64,000 nucleotides of DNA from Pseudomonas berkeleyensis (lineage in GTDB: Bacteria; Pseudomonadota; Gammaproteobacteria; Pseudomonadales; Pseudomonadaceae), in the NCBI RefSeq assembly GCF_014109765.1, contig NZ_CP059139.1, positions 5,539,001-5,603,000 on the forward strand, in the 5' to 3' direction. Below, one piece after another: positions 57,106 through 64,000 of this stretch (position 1 is the stretch's first letter; the number at the start of each line of letters is the position of its first letter). The notes under the pieces are model-generated. The model ran no database searches, had not been told where the DNA came from, and was given only the letters and a program-made list of their open reading frames with translations. Position numbers and translations under genes: made by a program.

Positions 57106-57869
57106 GCAGCCTGCTGCAGGTCAAAGGCCTGTCGATCAGCTACGGCAAGGTGGCAGCGGTACGCAACCTCGACCTTGAGGTGGCGCAAGGCAGCATCGTC
57201 AGCCTGATCGGCCCCAACGGCGCCGGCAAGACCACGTTGATGTCGGCGCTGATCGGTTTGCTGCCGTCCGCCGGGGACATCCTCTTCGACGGCCAGCCAC
57301 TGCTGCCCCACCACGATGTGGCGCACCGCGTCGGCCAGGGCATGCTGCTGGTGCCGGAAAGTCGCGAGCTGTTCAGCGAGATGAGCGTCGAGGACAACCT
57401 CCAGCTCGGCGCCTTCAGCCGACGCCGCCAGGGCCATCGAGATCATGCGCAGACCCTGGAGGAGGTCTACGGCCTGTTCCCGCGCCTGCGCGAGCGCCGC
57501 CAGCAGGCCTCCGGCACGCTGTCCGGCGGTGAGCGGCAGATGCTCGCCATCGGCCGCGCGCTGATGGGCAAGCCACGCCTGCTGCTGCTCGACGAACCGA
57601 GCCTGGGCCTGGCGCCACGGGTCATCGGCGAAATCTTCGAGATCATCCAGAACCTGCGTGCCAGCGGTGTTTCCATCCTGCTGGTGGAACAGAACGCCCG
57701 CGCCGCACTGAAGATTTCCGACTACGGCTACGTACTGGAGGTCGGCGAAAAGGTACTGCAAGGCCCGGCCGCCGAGCTGGCCGAAGACCAGCGTGTGATC
57801 GAGACCTACCTCGGTCGCAAGTCTGCCAAGGCCGCACCTGCGGCCAGTCAGGCCGTGGCGGCGCACTAA
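57102..57869 (+). CDS. LivF-type ABC transporter ATP-binding protein
   Basis: A 255-residue ATPase: Walker A IGPNGAGKTTLMSAL, signature LSGGERQMLAIGRALMG, Walker B LLLLDEPSLGLAPRV. Second nucleotide-binding subunit of the importer. Starts inside the fusion-gene stop (ATGA), so the longer upstream frame is rejected. A 20-residue Ala/Lys-rich tail follows the core. Confidence 0.93.
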   Translation: MSSLLQVKGLSISYGKVAAVRNLDLEVAQGSIVSLIGPNGAGKTTLMSALIGLLPSAGDILFDGQPLLPHHDVAHRVGQGMLLVPESRELFSEMSVEDNLQLGAFSRRRQGHRDHAQTLEEVYGLFPRLRERRQQASGTLSGGERQMLAIGRALMGKPRLLLLDEPSLGLAPRVIGEIFEIIQNLRASGVSILLVEQNARAALKISDYGYVLEVGEKVLQGPAAELAEDQRVIETYLGRKSAKAAPAASQAVAAH

Positions 57870-57896
57870 CCACACCCACGGCCTGCAACGTTTCAG

Positions 57897-57907
57897 AACA
57901 ACAACAA
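57897..57907 (+). promoter_or_regulatory. candidate Crc/Hfq CA motif, binding-protein gene
   Basis: AACAACAACAA, 20 nt before the binding-protein ATG; two overlapping AAnAAnAA matches. Confidence 0.55.
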
Positions 57908-57926
57908 CCCCACTGGAGCGTCACCC

Positions 57927-59063
57927 ATGAAGAAACTGATCCCTCTGCTGCTCAGCGCGGCGGTGAGCACTGCCGTGCACGCCGACATCAACATCGGCCT
58001 GGTGCTATCCACCACCGGCCCCGGCGCCTCGCTCGGCATTCCCGAGCAGAACACCGTGGCCCTGCTGCCTCAGGAAATCGCCGGCCAGCGCATCAACTAC
58101 ACCGTGCTCGACGATGCTACCGACAGCACCGCCGCCACCCGCGCGGCGCGCAAGCTGGTCAGCGAGAACAAGGTCGACCTGCTGATCGGCTCGTCCACCG
58201 TGCCGACCTCCGCCGCCGTGGCTCAGGTCGCCCGCGAGACCAACACACCGCAGATCGCCCTGGCCCCCTTCGCCCCCAGTGGCGACGCCAGGCACTGGAT
58301 CTTCACCGTGGCGCAAACCAACCTGCTGATGGCCGACGCCCTGGTCAAACACATGCAGGAGAACGGCGTGAAGACCGTCGGCTACATCGGCTACAACGAC
58401 GTCTGGGGCGAGGACTGGCACAAGGCCCTGGAAGAGCTGCTACCGAAAGCCGGCATCAAGCTGGTGCGCAATGAACGCTTCAACCGCACCGACTCCAGCG
58501 TCAGCGGCCAGGCCCTGAAGATCAAGGCGGCCAACCCGGACGCCGTGCTGATCGGCGCCACCGGCACACCGGCCGCTCTGCCACACACCGAACTGCGTCG
58601 CCTTGGTTACAAGGGCCCGATCTATCACACCCATGGCGCCGCCAACAGCGCCTTCCTGCGCATCGGTGGCAAGGATCTGGAGGGCTCGATTCTCGCCGTC
58701 GGCCCGGTGGTGGTCTGGGATCAACTGCCGGACAGCCACCCATCCAAAGCCCCCGGCAAGCACTACGCCGAAGCCTACGAGGCCAAGTACGGCGCCGGCA
58801 GCCTGTCGCCGTTCGGTGCCTACCTGTACGACGCCATGCAACTGGTCGAAGCCGCCATCCCGAGTGCGCTGCAAGGCAGCGAAGCCGGCACCGTCGAATT
58901 CCGCCAGAAGCTGCGTGACGCCCTCGAGCAATCGAGCGGTGTCGCCGGCAGCCATGGCGTGTACAGCCTCTCGGCTGACGACCACTTCGGCCACGACCAG
59001 CGTGCCCGCGCGCTGATCACCATCAAGGACGGTCAGTGGCAGCTGCTCGAGGCCCCGCAATAA
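57927..59063 (+). CDS. HAAT-type periplasmic substrate-binding protein
   Basis: A 378-residue binding protein with signal peptide MKKLIPLLLSAAVSTAVHA. The mature start DINIGLVLSTTGPGASLGIP, then RAARKLVSENKVDLLIGSST and NGVKTVGYIGYNDVWGEDW, are those of LivK-like aromatic and amino-acid binding proteins. It provides specificity to the importer encoded just upstream and is the best single protein for ligand-binding tests of the pathway substrate. Confidence 0.93.
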   Translation: MKKLIPLLLSAAVSTAVHADINIGLVLSTTGPGASLGIPEQNTVALLPQEIAGQRINYTVLDDATDSTAATRAARKLVSENKVDLLIGSSTVPTSAAVAQVARETNTPQIALAPFAPSGDARHWIFTVAQTNLLMADALVKHMQENGVKTVGYIGYNDVWGEDWHKALEELLPKAGIKLVRNERFNRTDSSVSGQALKIKAANPDAVLIGATGTPAALPHTELRRLGYKGPIYHTHGAANSAFLRIGGKDLEGSILAVGPVVVWDQLPDSHPSKAPGKHYAEAYEAKYGAGSLSPFGAYLYDAMQLVEAAIPSALQGSEAGTVEFRQKLRDALEQSSGVAGSHGVYSLSADDHFGHDQRARALITIKDGQWQLLEAPQ

Positions 59064-59100
59064 CCCTCACCACGCCTTGCCATCGCGTTACCCGAACCAC

Positions 59101-59112
59101 AACAAAAACAAA
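59101..59112 (+). promoter_or_regulatory. candidate Crc/Hfq CA motif, porin gene
   Basis: AACAAAAACAAA, 11-22 nt before the porin ATG, overlapping its AAGG ribosome-binding site. Confidence 0.5.
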
Positions 59113-59122
59113 GGTACGTTCA

Positions 59123-60361
59123 ATGAAACCGCTATACGCACTGCTTCCTCTGCTGGTTGCCACACAGGTCGCCCAGGCCGACTTCATCAAGGACAGCAAA
59201 GGTTCGCTGCAGATTCGCAACTACTACTTCGACCATGATTTCCAGGGCGGTCCAGGCCTGGACGAAATGCGTGAATGGGCCCAGGGCTTCATTCTCAAGG
59301 CCGACTCGGGCTACACCGAAGGGCCGGTGCAGTTCGGCCTGAGCTTCATCGGCATGACCGGCTTTCAGCTCGATTCCAGCCCGGATCGCACCGGCACCGG
59401 CCTGCTGTCGTTCAACCCGCGCACCCGTGAGGTCAACGACAACTATTCCAAGGCCGGTATCTCGGCACGCTTCAAGGTCTCCAACACCGAACTGCAAGTC
59501 GGCCACATGACGCCGCTACTGCCGATCATGTTCCCGGTGACCGCGCGCCTGTTCCCGCCACTGTTCCGCGGTGGCATGGTGACCTCCGGCGAGATCGATG
59601 GGCTGACCTTGCGCGGCGGTTACTTCGACCGGCAGAAATACCGCGACTCCACCGAAGACGCCAAGCTGCGCGTCAGCGGCCTCAACGGTCGCTTCAACGG
59701 CACTGCGGAGTCCAGCGGCTTCATGTTTGGCGGTGGCGACTACAAGCTGCTCGATAACCTCACCGGCTCGTACTACTACGCGCAACTGAACGACATCTAC
59801 AAGCAGCACTACGTCGGCCTGACCCACACCACACCGCTCGGCCCGGGCGCGCTGAAGAGCGAGGCCTATTACTTCGACAGCAGTGAGGACGGTGCGGCCA
59901 AGGCCGGCCGCGTCGACAACGGCAACCTCAACCTGAACGCTGCCTACACCCTGGGCGCCAACACCTTCAGCCTGGGCTACATGCACCTGAGCGGCGATAC
60001 CGGCATGCCGTACCTGGCCAGCATCGACCCCTACGTGATGGTCGGCGGCGCCCTGGCCACCGAGTACCTGAACCCCAAGGAGCGCGTGTGGCAGTTCAAG
60101 CACGACTATGACTTCGCCAGGCACGGCTTGCCGGGCCTGAAGACGCAGATCCGCTTCATTCAGGGCCGCAACATCCACGAGCCGGTGGCCGACGGCAACG
60201 GCGAAGAGTGGGAACGCGATCTGGAGGTGTCCTACGTGGTGCAGAGCGGCAGCCTGGCCGGTCTCGGCCTGCGTCTGCGCCACGGCCACTACCAGAACAA
60301 CTTCAGCCGTGATGTCGAGCAGACCCGCGTCAACATCGACTACACCCTGGCACTCTGGTAA
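59123..60361 (+). CDS. OprD-family outer-membrane porin
   Basis: A 412-residue porin with signal peptide MKPLYALLPLLVATQVAQA and the OprD start FIKDSKGSLQIRNYYFDHDF. A beta-barrel follows, ending in a strand with terminal aromatic residues (RVNIDYTLALW). OprD-family members (OpdK, BenF, PhaK types) admit aromatic or other carboxylates. Last gene of the transport operon; ATG at 59123. Together with the ABC importer it implies an anionic substrate. Confidence 0.92.
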   Translation: MKPLYALLPLLVATQVAQADFIKDSKGSLQIRNYYFDHDFQGGPGLDEMREWAQGFILKADSGYTEGPVQFGLSFIGMTGFQLDSSPDRTGTGLLSFNPRTREVNDNYSKAGISARFKVSNTELQVGHMTPLLPIMFPVTARLFPPLFRGGMVTSGEIDGLTLRGGYFDRQKYRDSTEDAKLRVSGLNGRFNGTAESSGFMFGGGDYKLLDNLTGSYYYAQLNDIYKQHYVGLTHTTPLGPGALKSEAYYFDSSEDGAAKAGRVDNGNLNLNAAYTLGANTFSLGYMHLSGDTGMPYLASIDPYVMVGGALATEYLNPKERVWQFKHDYDFARHGLPGLKTQIRFIQGRNIHEPVADGNGEEWERDLEVSYVVQSGSLAGLGLRLRHGHYQNNFSRDVEQTRVNIDYTLALW

Positions 60362-60382
60362 CCGCAGCACGCTCTCCAGTAC

Positions 60383-60411
60383 AGCCCACGGCATGCCGTG
60401 GGCTTTTTCGT
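60383..60411 (+). terminator. rho-independent terminator of the uptake operon
   Basis: AGCCCACGGC and GCCGTGGGCT form a perfect stem around AT, followed on the plus strand by TTTTTCGTTT; 22 bp past the porin stop. Confidence 0.9.
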
Positions 60412-60412
60412 T

Positions 60413-60982
60413 TCAGGCCTTCAGCGCCTCGCCAATCGCGTAGTAGTGCCCGCCCGCCACGTGATGCAGGCTGCGCAGGCTCGGGTCGGCCGTTTCGAAA
60501 TGCCAGCGACCGTCGCGGAACACGCGCTCGTCGGCCCAGGCCGCGATCACCTCGCCGATGAACAGGTCGTAAGCCTGCTGGTTGTGCGACTCATCGATCA
60601 GCCGGCAGACCAACCAGGCCGAACAGCCCGCTACCAGCGGCAGGTCGTGGCCTTCCATCTCGAACAACTGCACGCCGGCATGGGCCAGCTTCGCCGGATC
60701 GTCGGCCAGGCTGGCGTTACCCACCGCCTGGGTCAGTTGCAGTTGCGCCACGGTCGGCACCTGGATGGCGAACAGGCCACTGCCTTCGATCAGCGCGCGG
60801 GTGCGGGTGGCCTTGTCCAGCACCACGGTGAGCTTCGGCGGGTCGAAGTCCAGCACACAGCACCAGGCCGCCGCCATGACGTTATCCACAGCCTGGTAGC
60901 GAGCCGACACCAGCACGGTGGGGCCGTGATTGAGCAGACGGTAGGCCTTGGCCAGGTCGACGGGACGGATCGACGCGTTCAT
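60413..60982 (-). CDS. flavin reductase-like FMN-binding protein
   Basis: A 189-residue split-barrel flavoprotein (flavin_Reduct family): NHGPTVLVSARYQAVDNVMA, AWCCVLDFDPPKLTVVLDKA, GLFAIQVPT, AGCSAWLVCRLID and LHHVAGGHYYAIGEAL. Such proteins supply reduced flavin to two-component monooxygenases, but no oxygenase partner adjoins it. The last 46 codons are duplicated at 38429-38567. ATG at 60982. Confidence 0.88.
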   Translation of the reverse strand: MNASIRPVDLAKAYRLLNHGPTVLVSARYQAVDNVMAAAWCCVLDFDPPKLTVVLDKATRTRALIEGSGLFAIQVPTVAQLQLTQAVGNASLADDPAKLAHAGVQLFEMEGHDLPLVAGCSAWLVCRLIDESHNQQAYDLFIGEVIAAWADERVFRDGRWHFETADPSLRSLHHVAGGHYYAIGEALKA

Positions 60983-61065
60983 GCAGACTCCTGAAAGCGA
61001 AAAAGGCGCTCGCATGCTGGCCCGTGAAGGCCCGCATCGCAAGCGCCTGCAACAGCGGTTGTGGA

Positions 61066-61809
61066 TCAGAACTCCTGCACGGTCGGGCGCAGGACGATCT
61101 CGTTGATGTCGACGTCGGCCGGCTGCTCGATGGCGAAGGCGATGGCGCGTGCCACCGATTCCGCCGGTATCGCCTGTTTGTAGAAGTCGACGACGAAGTC
61201 GCGGCTTTGCTGGTGCGAGCTGCCGAACTTCAACTCGGAGTCCACCGCGCCCGGTTCGATGGTGGTGGTGCGGATGCTGCCGCCGACCTCATGACGCAGC
61301 CCTTCGGAGATGGCCCGTACGGCGAACTTGGTGCCGCTGTAGACGGTGCCGCCCGGGCTGAACACCTTGATCCCGGCCACCGAGGCGATGTTGATGAAGT
61401 GCCCGGCGTTCTGCTGCTGGAACACCGGCAGCGCCGCGGCGATGCCGTACAGCACGCCCTTGATGTTGATGTCGATCATGCGCTCCCACTCCTCGACACG
61501 CACGTCGCCCAGCGGCGCGATGGCCATATAGCCGGCATTATTGACCAGCACATCGACGCGGCCGAAGCTGTCCAGTGCGCCCTGGATCAGTGCCTTGACC
61601 TCGTCGGCGCGAGCCACGTCGGTGGTGTAGGCCACGGCCTCACCGCCAGCGGCAGCCAGTTCGTCGACCAGTTGCTCGAGACGCTCCTTGCGCCGTGCAG
61701 CCAGCACCACCTTGGCGCCCAGCTTGCTCAGATGACGCGCAGTCGCTTCGCCCAGACCGCTGCTGGCGCCAGTGATGACCACGACCTTGCCGGAAATGTT
61801 GTTGCTCAT
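61066..61809 (-). CDS. SDR-family oxidoreductase
   Basis: A 247-residue short-chain dehydrogenase: TGASSGLGEATARHL (cofactor site), NNAGYMAIAPLG, catalytic Ser in INIASVAG and YSGTKFAVRAIS (YxxxK). The basic VLAARRKERLEQ after strand 2 suggests NADP(H). Divergent from a LysR gene that probably controls it. Substrate unknown; no link to the catabolic operon is evident beyond proximity. Confidence 0.9.
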   Translation of the reverse strand: MSNNISGKVVVITGASSGLGEATARHLSKLGAKVVLAARRKERLEQLVDELAAAGGEAVAYTTDVARADEVKALIQGALDSFGRVDVLVNNAGYMAIAPLGDVRVEEWERMIDINIKGVLYGIAAALPVFQQQNAGHFINIASVAGIKVFSPGGTVYSGTKFAVRAISEGLRHEVGGSIRTTTIEPGAVDSELKFGSSHQQSRDFVVDFYKQAIPAESVARAIAFAIEQPADVDINEIVLRPTVQEF

Positions 61810-61950
61810 GGTGATGCCCTCTCTCGATTCGTTGGAGTGTCCGGCGTCACTCGCTGGACATGGGCTCACGTTAGAGGCGATTTCCGTTTCAATGAATGGA
61901 AGAGTTTGGATTAGGCTATTCCATATTCTGGAACAAAAAGGTGCCCCGAC

Positions 61951-62862
61951 ATGCTCAATCGCATGGAGATGATCCGCATCTTCTGCAGCGCAGCCGACTG
62001 CAGCAATTTCCGCGAAGCAGCGACTCGCCTGGGTGTTTCGCCGCAGGCGGTGACCCGCGCGATCAAGGCGCTGGAAGAGGAGCTGGGCGAGATTCTGTTT
62101 CACCGCAACACCCGCCAGGTGCACATCACTGCCTTCGGCGAGGCTTATGCGGTGCGCGCCCGGCAGATGCTGGAGGATTTCGATGCGCTGTTTCGCGGCC
62201 ATCGCGCCGAGGCCGAATCGGCCATCGCCGGGCGCATCGGCATCACCGCGCCGCAGGCCATCGGCAAGCGCTTTCTGGTGGGCTTCCTGCAACCCTTGCT
62301 CAAGCAGCACCCACAACTGGTGCTGAACCTGCGCCTGGAAGACGAGATCACCGACGCGGTGGAAGCGCAGATCGATATCGGCATCCGCGTCGGCTTCCTG
62401 CGTGATAGCCGCTACGTCGCCCGCGCCCTGGCGCCGGTGCCGTTGCAGGTGGTGGCCACGCCGGAACTGATCGCCGCCAGCGGCGCGCCGCGTGACCTCG
62501 ACGAGTTGCAGCAGCGGCCGCTGTCGGTGCTGATCGACCGCAAGAACGGCCGCCCCTGGCCGTGGACATTCGCCCACGGCCCCAGCCTGCATCCCCCCAC
62601 GCCAGCGCTGGTGTGTGACGACCCCGAAGCCGAGCTGGAAGCCGTGCTCGCCGGCCTGGCCTACGGCCAGTTGCCCGCCTACCTGGCGCAACCGTACCTG
62701 GAGAACGGCCGCCTGCAGGCGGTGCTGACCGAGCAGGCACCCGATCCCTGGCAGTTGTTCATCTACCGCCCGCAGCAAGGCCCCGTGCCGCCAAGGGTGC
62801 GCCTGGTGTTCGATCACCTGCGCGCCTGCTTTTCCAACCCGGCACAGTTTCCCCAGGGCTGA
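61951..62862 (+). CDS. LysR-family transcriptional regulator
   Basis: A 303-residue LysR regulator: helix-turn-helix NRMEMIRIFCSAADCSNFRE, AATRLGVSPQAVTRAIKALE, then an inducer domain (GRIGITAPQAIGKRFLVGFL). It belongs to the CrgA-like branch by pattern. Divergent from the SDR gene across 141 bp containing a dyad-like ATTCCATATTCTGGAA, a likely binding site. Confidence 0.88.
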   Translation: MLNRMEMIRIFCSAADCSNFREAATRLGVSPQAVTRAIKALEEELGEILFHRNTRQVHITAFGEAYAVRARQMLEDFDALFRGHRAEAESAIAGRIGITAPQAIGKRFLVGFLQPLLKQHPQLVLNLRLEDEITDAVEAQIDIGIRVGFLRDSRYVARALAPVPLQVVATPELIAASGAPRDLDELQQRPLSVLIDRKNGRPWPWTFAHGPSLHPPTPALVCDDPEAELEAVLAGLAYGQLPAYLAQPYLENGRLQAVLTEQAPDPWQLFIYRPQQGPVPPRVRLVFDHLRACFSNPAQFPQG

Positions 62863-62890
62863 GGTCGCTCACGGCAACGCCGCTGTCGCC

Positions 62891-62906
62891 TGCGAAGCGC
62901 TTCGCA
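62891..62906. other. short perfect palindrome
   Basis: TGCGAAGCGCTTCGCA in the spacer between the LysR and MFS genes; no T-run. It could be a weak terminator or an operator. Confidence 0.35.
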
Positions 62907-62973
62907 CAGGGCGCAGCCGATAACGTCCAACCTGATCGCCAGACCGTCTGGCCCGAGCATCAGGAGATGACGT

Positions 62974-64000
62974 ATGAACGCCGCAGCCCACGGTCAACAG
63001 GTCAGCCCGGCCACCTTGCACAAGGTGATCGCCGCCTCGGCCATCGGTAACTTCGTCGAGTGGTTCGACTTCGCCGTCTACGGTTTCCTCGCCGTGACCA
63101 TCGCCTCGCTGTTCTTCCCGCCGGGCAACCCGACCCTGGCACTGCTGCAGACCTTTGCGGTGTTCGCCGTGTCGTTCGCCCTGCGGCCGTTGGGTGGCAT
63201 CGTCTTCGGTATCCTCGGCGACCGCATCGGGCGCAAGCGCGTGCTGTCGATCACCGTGCTGCTGATGGCCGGCGCCACCACGCTGATCGGCCTGCTGCCG
63301 ACCTACGCCAGCATCGGCCTGTTCGCCCCGCTGCTGCTGGCCCTGGCGCGCTGCCTGCAAGGCTTCTCCGCCGGTGGCGAGTATGCCGGCGCCTGCGCCT
63401 TCGTCATGGAGCATGCGCCCACCGAGCAGAAGGCGCGCTATGGCAGCTTCGTGCCGGTCTCGACCTTCATGGCATTCGCCTGCGCCGCCGGGCTGGTGTT
63501 CGGCATGGGCGTCTGGCTGGATGAGGTACAGATGCAGGCCTGGGGGTGGCGCGTACCCTTCCTGATCGCCGCGCCGCTGGGCCTGGTCGGCCTGTACATG
63601 CGCCTGCGCCTGGACGAGTCACCGGCCTTCCAGGCCCTGGCTGCGCAACCTCACCCTGAACATTCGCCGCTGCGCGAAACCCTGCGCGAGCATGGCGGCA
63701 CCGTGCTGTGCCTGTCGGCGTTCATCTCGGCGACGGCGCTGTCGTTCTATATGTTCACCACGTATCTCACCACCTACATGCAGGTGGTCGGCGGCGCGGC
63801 GCGGCCGACCGCCTTGCTGGCCAGCCTGATCGCGCTGTTCTTCGCCGCCCTGTTGTGCCCCTTCGTCGGGCGCTATTCGGATCGCGTCGGGCGCCGCCGC
63901 ACCATCCTCACCGCCGGAGTGGCGTTGATCGTCGCGGTGTATCCGGCCTTCACCCTGGCTGCCTCGGGCACCCTGTTGGCTTCAGCCCTGGGCGCCATGC
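62974..64000 (+). CDS. MFS transporter, metabolite:H+ symporter type (cut by window end)
   Basis: The first 342 codons are visible, with no stop before 64000. Family landmarks: [20 protein letters not shown] at the N-terminus, [17 protein letters not shown] (loop 2-3 motif), [14 protein letters not shown], and the second-half motif [16 protein letters not shown]. These place it with MHS symporters (ShiA/ProP/KgtP group), which import organic acids or osmolytes. The ATG at 62974 follows CAGGAGATGACGT. Full members have about 430 residues. Confidence 0.9.
   Translation, partial: MNAAAHGQQVSPATLHKVIAASAIGNFVEWFDFAVYGFLAVTIASLFFPPGNPTLALLQTFAVFAVSFALRPLGGIVFGILGDRIGRKRVLSITVLLMAGATTLIGLLPTYASIGLFAPLLLALARCLQGFSAGGEYAGACAFVMEHAPTEQKARYGSFVPVSTFMAFACAAGLVFGMGVWLDEVQMQAWGWRVPFLIAAPLGLVGLYMRLRLDESPAFQALAAQPHPEHSPLRETLREHGGTVLCLSAFISATALSFYMFTTYLTTYMQVVGGAARPTALLASLIALFFAALLCPFVGRYSDRVGRRRTILTAGVALIVAVYPAFTLAASGTLLASALGAM

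Overview
The window is high-GC, gene-dense Pseudomonas-type DNA. Gene content and order (cobalamin cluster with linked TonB/ABC uptake, REP elements, DctB/DctD-type regulators, OprD-type porin) best fit the P. mendocina/P. alcaligenes/P. aeruginosa lineage. I see no rRNA, tRNA, CRISPR array, prophage or complete insertion sequence.

Layout. (1) 0-6.4 kb: cardiolipin synthase, an orphan periplasmic binding protein, and an iron module: a Fur-box-preceded TonB siderophore receptor broken by a one-base frameshift, followed by a PepSY membrane reductase. (2) 6.6-15 kb: a TAXI-type TRAP transporter (binding protein, fused permease, DUF1850 protein) with a good sigma-54 promoter, beside a DctD/DctB-like two-component pair; then cyclopropane fatty acid synthase and a chemoreceptor. 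(3) 17-34 kb: cobalamin region. A TonB receptor-ABC operon carries a B12 riboswitch and a candidate Zur box; a [2Fe-2S] protein, a DctA-family symporter and two GntR regulators follow; then cobK-cobL faces a riboswitch-led cobG-cobH-cobI-cbiG/cobJ operon. (4) 34-40 kb: methyltransferase, AraC, LysE, the dgdA/dgdR pair and a second chemoreceptor. (5) 40-60 kb: a large aromatic catabolic island. (6) 60-64 kb: flavin reductase, SDR, LysR and the start of an MFS transporter cut by the window end.

The catabolic island is the main novelty candidate. A leftward operon encodes a Rieske ring-hydroxylating dioxygenase (alpha, beta, ferredoxin, reductase), a dihydrodiol dehydrogenase, a two-subunit LigAB-type extradiol dioxygenase, a C-C bond hydrolase, and the hydratase-aldolase-acetaldehyde dehydrogenase route to pyruvate and acetyl-CoA. 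Embedded in it are a feruloyl-CoA-synthase-like ligase, an NMO-type flavoprotein and a thioesterase. A rightward operon encodes an ABC importer of the branched-chain/aromatic acid type, its binding protein and an OprD-type porin. A TetR gene sits between them, and a shared 20-bp operator-like sequence (17/20 identical) lies upstream of both operons. The substrate cannot be read from sequence; a phenyl-substituted carboxylic acid or biaryl is the best inference.

Other non-genic structure includes two copies of a ~130-bp MITE-like element with compensated terminal inverted repeats, several REP hairpins (one supplies a stop codon, one forms part of a signal peptide), a 139-bp duplicated gene tail, and AAnAAnAA motifs near start codons suggestive of Crc/Hfq control.
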